Source of the DNA: CADCVW01 sp964251385
Lineage (GTDB): Bacteria > Pseudomonadota > Alphaproteobacteria > Sphingomonadales > Sphingomonadaceae
DNA length: 64,000 nt
Direction: 5' to 3'
Assembly: GCA_964251385.1 (NCBI GenBank)
Contig: CAXUJK010000001.1
Location: 744,001 to 808,000 of the forward strand
The position numbers and the translations under genes are program-made. The notes under the pieces are model-generated. The model saw only the letters and a list, made by a program, of their open reading frames with translations, was not told the origin of the DNA and ran no database searches. Position 1 is the first letter of the stretch, and each line of letters starts with the position of its first letter. Shown here one piece after another: positions 58,087-64,000 of this stretch.

Positions 58087-59910
58087 ATGAGCGAGACGGC
58101 GTTGGGAGCCCAGGCGCGCGACTGGATGGCGGCCTTCGCGAGCGCGCTCGACGCGCGTAATGCCGACGATCTGCGGGCCCTGTTCTGCGACCCCGCATAT
58201 CTGCGCGACAACGGCGCGCTGACCTGGGACTACCGGCAGTACCACGGACGTGACGCGGTCGTGTCGACGCTTCTTTCGGTCGCCGACGAGATCCAGCCGC
58301 GCAACTTCCGGCTGTCCGAAAAATGGCCCGCTCCCAATGCCATAAACCCTGCCGATCCGTCGATGGTGGAAGCGTTCTTCGACTTCGATACCAAACACGG
58401 CTCGGGCGTCCTGCTGCTGAACGCGGTGCCCGACGCCGACGCACCCGGCGGCCTGCGCGCACGCGCGGTCTTCACGCGCCTCGAAAACCTGCACGCGATC
58501 GAACGGTCGAGCCCGCATCCGCGCGGCCGCGGCTATACCCCCGCCTTTCCCGGCCAGACCTGGAAGCAGCACCGCGACGCCCTGCGCCGTCACGAGGACC
58601 GCGAGCCCGACGTCGTCATCGTGGGCGCGGGGCAATCGGGCCTCACCACCGCCGCCTTCCTGCGCACGTTCGGCGTGAGCGTCCTCGTCATCGACCGCTA
58701 CGGCAAGGTCGGCGACAGCTGGGGCAAGCGCTATGACGCGCTGGCGCTGCACAACCCCGTCGAGATGAACGGGTTTCCGTTCGTCCCCTACCCACCCCAC
58801 TATCCCGAATATCTCAGCAAGGACCTGATGGGCGAGTGGCTCGACCTCTACGCCCGCTACATGGACCTCAACGTGTGGACGGAGACCGAATTCAACGGTG
58901 CCGCCTTCGACGATCGCGAGGGACGCTGGACCGCGACTGTCACCCGCGCGGACGGCACGACACGCAAGCTGCGGCCCGCCCACATCGTGCTCGCGACCGG
59001 CGGGATAGGCGGCAAGCCGTACGTGCCGAACTTCCCGGGCCTCGAAAACTTCTTGGGCAAGGTCATCCACTCGTCGCAATACACGAAAATGGCCGACCAC
59101 GACGTGTCGAAGGCCATCATCGTCGGCGTCGCGACGAGCGCGCACGACATCGCGCGCGACCTGCAGGAGAATGGCGCCGAGGTGACGATGTTCCAGCGGG
59201 GCCTCGTCGTCATCAACAACGTCGAGACCGCGAACCTCGCCTACGCCGCCTACATGGATCCCGAAATCCCGACCGAGCTGGTCGACATCCGATACGGTAT
59301 CGGCCTCATCAATCCCCTGCGGGAGCAGGGGAGCCGTATGTACCACACGATGGCCAAGGAGATGGACCGCCCGCTGCTCGACGGGCTCGCCGCGGCGGGG
59401 CTCCGGCTCGGCGACGGCGTCGACGGCCAGGGCTTCCTCGACCTGTTCCTGCGCACGGGCGGCGGCTATTACCTCAATACGGGAACCTCCGAACTGATCG
59501 CGGCCGGAAAGATCAAGATCGAGCAGTTCGACCGCATTGCCGAGTTCGTGCCCGAGGGAGTCAGGCTCGATAATGGAAAAGTGGTCGAAGCGCAGTTGAT
59601 CGTGCTCGCCACCGGCTACCAGAACCGCAAGACCGAAGTTGCTGAAAGCTTCGGCAGCGAGGTCGCCGAACGCGTCGGCGACATCGCGCGCCTCGACGAG
59701 GAAGGCGAATGGGCCAACATGTGGTCTCAGACGGGTCAGCGCGGCCTGTGGTTCAACGGCGGGGGCATCAACCAGATGCGGCCCGGATCGGAGCGCTTGG
59801 CGCTGCTCATCAAGGCGGACCTGGATGGGCTGATCCCCGACAGCTTCCGCAAGCGGCCCCGGAACGAAGTGGTCGAACAGGCCGCGGAGCGCGTGAAGCA
59901 AGCGGCCTAG
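58087..59910 (+). CDS. Flavin-containing monooxygenase with N-terminal SnoaL-like domain
   Basis: 607 residues. Residues about 1-150 form a SnoaL/NTF2-like domain (ARDWMAAFASALDARNADDL, then LRARAVFTRLENL). The FAD site follows in DVVIVGAGQSGLTTAAFLRT near residue 180, with the Rossmann NADP site IIVGVATSAHDIARDL further on. VLATGYQNRKTEV is the ATG-type FMO/Baeyer-Villiger motif near the end. Probable reaction: NADPH-dependent oxygenation of a ketone or heteroatom. Such NTF2-flavoprotein fusions recur in actinobacteria and sphingomonads. Confidence 0.88.
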   Translation: MSETALGAQARDWMAAFASALDARNADDLRALFCDPAYLRDNGALTWDYRQYHGRDAVVSTLLSVADEIQPRNFRLSEKWPAPNAINPADPSMVEAFFDFDTKHGSGVLLLNAVPDADAPGGLRARAVFTRLENLHAIERSSPHPRGRGYTPAFPGQTWKQHRDALRRHEDREPDVVIVGAGQSGLTTAAFLRTFGVSVLVIDRYGKVGDSWGKRYDALALHNPVEMNGFPFVPYPPHYPEYLSKDLMGEWLDLYARYMDLNVWTETEFNGAAFDDREGRWTATVTRADGTTRKLRPAHIVLATGGIGGKPYVPNFPGLENFLGKVIHSSQYTKMADHDVSKAIIVGVATSAHDIARDLQENGAEVTMFQRGLVVINNVETANLAYAAYMDPEIPTELVDIRYGIGLINPLREQGSRMYHTMAKEMDRPLLDGLAAAGLRLGDGVDGQGFLDLFLRTGGGYYLNTGTSELIAAGKIKIEQFDRIAEFVPEGVRLDNGKVVEAQLIVLATGYQNRKTEVAESFGSEVAERVGDIARLDEEGEWANMWSQTGQRGLWFNGGGINQMRPGSERLALLIKADLDGLIPDSFRKRPRNEVVEQAAERVKQAA

Positions 59911-59934
59911 CAGCATCGCCTCGACGGCGTCGGC

Positions 59935-61050
59935 TTACGCCGACAGGTGCGCCGGCGTGAAGGACACGACATCGTCGAACCGGCCGGCCGCCACCTTGCG
60001 CGGCCAGTCCGGGTCCGCGATCAGCGGCCTGCCCACCGCCACGAGGTCGAAGTCGCCGCGCTCAAGCATCTCGATGAGCGGGTCCAGTGGCATGACCGAT
60101 GACGCCGCCCCGTCGATGATGCTCGCGAGCATCTCGTTGTCCAGCCCGATCGAGCCGACGGTAATCACCGGCTTGCCGGTGATCTTCTTGACCCACCCGG
60201 CGAAGTTGAGCGGGCTGCCATCAAACTCCGGCTGCCAGAACCTGCGCTGCGAACAGTCGAACGTGTCGATCCCCGCGTCGACGAGGGGTTCGAGCCACTG
60301 CTCGAGCTCCTGCGGCGTCCGTGCGACCTTGGCCTCGTAATCCTGCATCTTCCACTGCGAGATCCGCATCATCAGCGGATAATCAGGCCCGACCGCGCCG
60401 CGCACCGCCGCCGTGACCTCCGCGCCGAAACGCGCGCGATTGGCCATCGTGCCGCCGTAACCGTCCCGGCGCCGGTTCATGGCGTCCCAGAAGAACTGGT
60501 CGATTAGGAAGCCATGCGCGCCGTGCAGCTCGACCCCGTCGAAACCGATGGCTTTGGAATGGACCGCCGCGCGCACGAACGAATCGATGACCTCACCGAT
60601 CTGCCCGATAGTCATCTCGTCCGCGACCTGCTCGCTAGGCATGATGAGGCCCGAAGGTCCGACCATCCCCAGCGACGTGTCGTACACGAGCGGGCCCTTC
60701 TCCTTGATCTGCGATGTCAGGTAGACGAGCCCCACGTGCCAGAGTTCGGGCATGATCGGACAACCCGCTTCGTGGACCTGACGGACGACTTCCGCCCATC
60801 CTGCGATCGAGGCGTCGCTGTTCAGGCGCAGGTAGCCCGGATTGTTTCCGGACACCGGGTGGTCGATGTAAACCCCCTCGGTCAGGATCAGGCCGACGCC
60901 TCCCTCCGCGCGCCGCCGATAATAGGCGGCGACGTCGAGGCCGGGGATGCCGCTTTCCGCCTTGTGCACGCCCATCGGCGGCATGACGATTCGATTGCGT
61001 AACGACAGCGACCCGGCCCGGAACGGCGCGAACAATGCCGAATGGCTCAT
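59935..61050 (-). CDS. Old yellow enzyme family NADH:flavin oxidoreductase
   Basis: 371 residues. ALFAPFRAGSLSLRNRIVMP, MGVHKAESGIPGLDVAAYYR, LWHVGLVYL, FDGVELHGAHGFLIDQFFWD, MRISQWKMQDYEAKVARTPQ, and VGRPLIADPDWPRKVAAG. Very similar in order and motif to the gene at 36011 (shared SQWK.QD..KVA.TP stretch), so the two are paralogs. ATG 61050 was chosen over the long shadow frame that runs into the aldehyde dehydrogenase gene 14 bp upstream. Reduces enones or similar activated alkenes. Confidence 0.9.
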   Translation of the reverse strand: MSHSALFAPFRAGSLSLRNRIVMPPMGVHKAESGIPGLDVAAYYRRRAEGGVGLILTEGVYIDHPVSGNNPGYLRLNSDASIAGWAEVVRQVHEAGCPIMPELWHVGLVYLTSQIKEKGPLVYDTSLGMVGPSGLIMPSEQVADEMTIGQIGEVIDSFVRAAVHSKAIGFDGVELHGAHGFLIDQFFWDAMNRRRDGYGGTMANRARFGAEVTAAVRGAVGPDYPLMMRISQWKMQDYEAKVARTPQELEQWLEPLVDAGIDTFDCSQRRFWQPEFDGSPLNFAGWVKKITGKPVITVGSIGLDNEMLASIIDGAASSVMPLDPLIEMLERGDFDLVAVGRPLIADPDWPRKVAAGRFDDVVSFTPAHLSA

Positions 61051-61064
61051 GTCCGCGCCATCCG

Positions 61065-62564
61065 TCAGAACGTGCTGACCCACACCGCCTTGCTCGCCAG
61101 ATACTCCTCGATGTGGTGCACCCCTGACTCCTTGCCGTAGCCGGACATCTTGTAGCCGCCGAACGGGACCGCCGGGTCCATCAGCGAATAGCCGTTGATC
61201 CACACCGTGCCCGCGCGCAGCCGCTTGGACACCTTGTTCGCGGTGTTGATGTTGGTGGTCCACACCCCGCTCGCGAGGCCGAAGTCGGTGGCGTTGGCAC
61301 GTTGCACGACCTCGTCGACATCGTCGAACGCCAGCGCGGAGATGACGGGGCCGAATATCTCCTCGCGCGCGATCGTCATGTCGTCGCGCACGCCCGTGAA
61401 CAAAGTCGGCGGGACGAAGTAGCCGTCGGCGAGCTTGCCTTCGGTCAGCCGTGCGCCGCCCGCCAGCGCATGCGCGCCCTCGCTCGTTCCCACGCCGAGA
61501 TAGCCGGAAATGCGGTCGAGCTGCTCCTTCGACACGACTGGCCCGATCATGGTCGCGGCGTCGAGCGGATCGCCCACGACCAGGTTCTTGGCGAATTCGG
61601 CGACCCGCTGGGTAAATTCCTCGTAGATGCCGCGCTGCACGAACAGGCGCGTGCCCGCGAGGCACACCTGGCCCGAATTGCCGAACGCGGCCATCGCCGC
61701 GCCGGGCACCGCGGCTTCCATGTCGGCGTCGTCGAACACGATGTTGGGCGACTTGCCGCCCAATTCGAGCGTCAGCTTCTTGATGTTGCCCGCCGACGCC
61801 CGGATGATGTGCCGCCCGGTCTCGGTCGATCCGGTGAACGACACCTTGTCGACGTCCATGTGCGAGGCCAGCGCGGCGCCCGCGGTCTCGCCATAGCCGG
61901 TGATGACGTTGAGCACGCCCGGCGGCAGCCCCGCCTCCATGCACAATTCCGCCATGCGCAGCGCGGTCAGCGACGCCTGCTCGGCGACCTTGAGGACCAG
62001 CGTGCAGCCCGCCGCGAGCGCGGGCGCGATCTTCCACGTCGCGTTGAACGACGGCCCGTTCCACGGAACGATTCCGCCGACCACGCCGATCGGCTCCTTG
62101 AGCGTATAGGCCAGCACGTCGCCCGGCAGCGAGGGGGTCAGCGTTTCGCCGTGGATGGCGAGCGCCTGCCCCGCGCAGAAGCGGAACGTCGCGACGACCG
62201 GCCCCGCCGCCATGTAGTTCGAGAAAGCGAGCGGCATGCCCATGTCGAGCGTGTCGAGCATCGCGATCTCGGCCATGTTGGCTTCGAGCAGGTCGGCGAT
62301 CCGCAGCATGAGCGCGTGGCGCTCCGCCGGCTTGGACCGGCCCCACGGACCCTCGAACGCGCGCCGGGCCGCCGCGACCGCCAGATCGACGTCGGCGGCG
62401 TCGCCCTCGGCGACCGCGTCGAGCATCTCGCCCGTGGTCGGGTTGGGCGTGGCGAAGGTCTTGCCCGAACGCGCCTCCACCCACTCGCCGCCGATCAGCA
62501 GCTTTTTGGCTTGGCCGTTCAGAAAGGCCGGACGTGCCGGATGGATGCCTAGCTGCATGTTCAT
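61065..62564 (-). CDS. NAD(P)-dependent aldehyde dehydrogenase
   Basis: 499 residues. The NAD-binding VSFTGSTETGRHIIRASAG, the catalytic Glu in LTLELGGKSPNIVFDDADM, the catalytic Cys in FGNSGQVCLAGTRLFVQRG, and the carboxyl MDPAVPFGGYKMSGYGKESG. Oxidises an aldehyde to the acid. GGAGA precedes ATG 62564. Upstream of the OYE gene (14 bp), so they are cotranscribed. The remnant at 41455 derives from the same family. Confidence 0.94.
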   Translation of the reverse strand: MNMQLGIHPARPAFLNGQAKKLLIGGEWVEARSGKTFATPNPTTGEMLDAVAEGDAADVDLAVAAARRAFEGPWGRSKPAERHALMLRIADLLEANMAEIAMLDTLDMGMPLAFSNYMAAGPVVATFRFCAGQALAIHGETLTPSLPGDVLAYTLKEPIGVVGGIVPWNGPSFNATWKIAPALAAGCTLVLKVAEQASLTALRMAELCMEAGLPPGVLNVITGYGETAGAALASHMDVDKVSFTGSTETGRHIIRASAGNIKKLTLELGGKSPNIVFDDADMEAAVPGAAMAAFGNSGQVCLAGTRLFVQRGIYEEFTQRVAEFAKNLVVGDPLDAATMIGPVVSKEQLDRISGYLGVGTSEGAHALAGGARLTEGKLADGYFVPPTLFTGVRDDMTIAREEIFGPVISALAFDDVDEVVQRANATDFGLASGVWTTNINTANKVSKRLRAGTVWINGYSLMDPAVPFGGYKMSGYGKESGVHHIEEYLASKAVWVSTF

Positions 62565-62639
62565 GATTGGTCTCCGAGTGCCGCTAACGGTGCGATGGGG
62601 GGATAGGCGGCGGTTATGCCGGGTCGGGTTGGATCAGCG

Positions 62640-63935
62640 TCACCGCTTGTCGAAGCTGACCCACAATTTGGTCAGCCCGTACGCGACGTACGTCGTCGTG
62701 TATTCGTAGCTGGCCTCGCCGCGTGAGGGGCGGAAGTTCTTCGCGCGGCGCAGGAGCTGCGTGAACGCCTTGCGCAGCTCGCTGCGGGCGAGCTGGTTGC
62801 CGATGCACATGTGGATGCCCGCGCCGAATGTCAGATGCGTGCGGCCGTTCTTGCGTTCCAGGTCGACCGTTTCCGGATCGGGAAACACGTCGGGATCAAG
62901 ATTGGCGGCACCGAAGCGCGTCTCGATGATTGCGTTTTCCGGTATGTCGACGCCGCCGATCGTCAGCGGCTCGGTCGCCCGGCGGAACATCACCGTTGCG
63001 GGGGCCATGATGCGCAGCGTTTCCTCGATGAACGCGTCCATCTTGACGGTGTCGTCGCGGATCTCGTCGGCCAGCGCAGGCGTCTCGATGAGCAGCTTGA
63101 TCCCGCCCGCGATCGCGTTGGCCGTCGTCTCGCCGCCCGCGAGGAAGAGGAGGAACAGGATGCTGACCAGCTCCTGCATCGTCAGCTCGCGGCCATCCAC
63201 CTGCGAATTGGCGATCGTGCTGAGCAGGCTGTCGTCCGGCGTCGCCCGCACGCGCTCGGCGTTGGCCGCCAGGTAGCGCTGCAGCTCGATGACGTGCGGC
63301 ACGAGCTCCAGCTCGCGTTCGGGCGCGAGCGCGGGGTTGCTCGTCTCAAGCGACATCTCGCTCCAGCGCTTGAACTTGCCGATGTCGCGGTCGGTCACGC
63401 CCAGGATTTCGGTGAACACCGTCATCGGCAGCGGCATGGCGAACCGGTCGAACATGTCGACCTCCGGCTCGTCGATGAACGTGTCGATCAGTTCTGTTAC
63501 CGATGCCTCGATCTGCGCGTCGAGCCCGGACACCTTTTCCTGCGTGAACGCCTTGTCGACGAGCACGCGGAAGTGGCGGTGGGACGGCGGATCGTTGGTG
63601 ACCAGCGTATCGACGGGCAGGTAACCCTGCTCCTCGTACATGCGGTCGACCTGATCGCTGATGCTCGACTTTCGTGTCTGGATGACGCCGGTGCGGACCG
63701 ACAACGTCTTGTTGAGCACCGCGCGGCGCACGTCCTCGTAACGCGTCAGCACGTAGCTGCCGCTCACCGGATCCTTGTGGACAGGGGCTTCGGCGCGCAG
63801 CCGGTGGTAGGTCGGGAACGGGCAGCGCCGGGTCTCCGGATCGCTGAAGGTGATGCCCGCGACTCCGCCGACCACGCCCAGCTCGTCGGCAGGCACTTCT
63901 CCTTCGGGGACGATCTGGCCCTCGGCAACGCTCAT
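62640..63935 (-). CDS. Cytochrome P450
   Basis: 431 residues. I-helix LFLAGGETTANAIAGGIK, ExxR in IEETLRIMAP, haem loop LTFGAGIHMCIGNQLARSE with axial Cys. Opens a three-gene minus-strand block P450-aldehyde dehydrogenase-OYE (75 bp and 14 bp gaps) that could oxidise a terminal methyl or alcohol to an acid. No ferredoxin gene adjoins it. The 65 bases upstream to the window edge hold no gene. Confidence 0.93.
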   Translation of the reverse strand: MSVAEGQIVPEGEVPADELGVVGGVAGITFSDPETRRCPFPTYHRLRAEAPVHKDPVSGSYVLTRYEDVRRAVLNKTLSVRTGVIQTRKSSISDQVDRMYEEQGYLPVDTLVTNDPPSHRHFRVLVDKAFTQEKVSGLDAQIEASVTELIDTFIDEPEVDMFDRFAMPLPMTVFTEILGVTDRDIGKFKRWSEMSLETSNPALAPERELELVPHVIELQRYLAANAERVRATPDDSLLSTIANSQVDGRELTMQELVSILFLLFLAGGETTANAIAGGIKLLIETPALADEIRDDTVKMDAFIEETLRIMAPATVMFRRATEPLTIGGVDIPENAIIETRFGAANLDPDVFPDPETVDLERKNGRTHLTFGAGIHMCIGNQLARSELRKAFTQLLRRAKNFRPSRGEASYEYTTTYVAYGLTKLWVSFDKR

Positions 63936-64000
63936 GGTCTCAAACTCCGTGCAGGCCGGAGACCTACCACAGGTTCCGCGTGCCCCACCGCCGACGAAAC

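Noticed and set aside
63936..63964. GGTCTC and GAGACC inverted repeat before the last P450 gene
   Set aside because: Six-base arms 17 bases apart include part of the ribosome-binding region; likely chance.

Overview
The window is high-GC bacterial chromosome with very tight gene packing. I infer an alphaproteobacterium of sphingomonad type. The evidence is two large TonB-dependent receptors with sphingomonad-style plug sequences (QNLQEVPISVAAISG), many short-chain dehydrogenases, cytochromes P450, TauD-type dioxygenases and YfcG/Ure2p-like glutathione transferases, and heavy use of 4-nt overlaps (ATGA, GTGA, TTGA) between neighbouring genes. I saw no rRNA, tRNA, insertion sequence, phage gene or CRISPR array, and there is no gene-free stretch longer than about 255 bases. 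Family calls come from motifs read in the translations; no database search was possible.

Region 1 (1-6175): molybdenum. The end of modB and modC (plus strand) converge on a seven-gene molybdenum cofactor operon, moaA-moaD-moaE-moaB-moaC-moeA-xdhC (minus strand). A 7-bp inverted repeat just upstream of moaA resembles a ModE/Mo-box operator.

Region 2 (6172-16896): accessory enzymes. It holds an NmrA-like reductase, a dienelactone hydrolase, an MmyB-type regulator, an epimerase-like SDR, a P450-MFS transporter pair, a TauD-type oxygenase, a GST and a TonB receptor.

Region 3 (17050-30300): 14 co-directional minus-strand genes with no gap above 109 bp. From promoter side to end they are npdG, fbiC, a small dimeric-barrel protein, an LLM-class (F420-type) oxidoreductase, a GST, cofE, cofD, cofC, a second GST, acetaldehyde dehydrogenase, 4-hydroxy-2-oxovalerate aldolase, a beta-lactamase-fold hydrolase, an HpcH aldolase and a TauD oxygenase. 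This encodes coenzyme F420 synthesis and NADPH-driven reduction, interleaved with glutathione enzymes and the last two steps of a meta-cleavage pathway.

Region 4 (30523-44472): ferredoxin-P450-Gfo/Idh operon; an OYE-EthD-AraC-SDR-DUF1330 run; a GST pair; Zn-ADH, SDR and an AhpD-like protein; a remnant of an aldehyde dehydrogenase gene; a second TonB receptor; and a SnoaL-like protein.

Region 5 (44477-57073): two minus-strand operons and an IclR regulator. The upstream operon is mhpB-mhpC-mhpA-mhpD-like (aromatic hydroxylation, ring cleavage, hydrolysis, hydration). The downstream operon is cyclase, 3-ketosteroid-dehydrogenase-like flavoprotein, alpha/beta hydrolase, aconitase-family large and small subunits, isocitrate-lyase-family lyase and SDR. 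Each operon is preceded by the same palindrome, GTTCG-N5-CGAAC; a third copy lies upstream of the AraC gene. The aldolase and dehydrogenase missing from the mhp cluster are those in region 3, so the pathway appears split but complete.

Region 6 (57080-64000): an SDR, a SnoaL-fused flavin monooxygenase, a second old yellow enzyme, an aldehyde dehydrogenase and a third P450.

Taken together, the window reads as a catabolic island next to the Moco genes. It would take up a hydrophobic or aromatic compound through TonB receptors, oxidise it (P450, flavin and Fe/2OG oxygenases), possibly reduce it with F420H2 or OYE enzymes, conjugate or cleave it with glutathione, and break the ring down to pyruvate and acetyl-CoA. 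The substrate cannot be read from the sequence.
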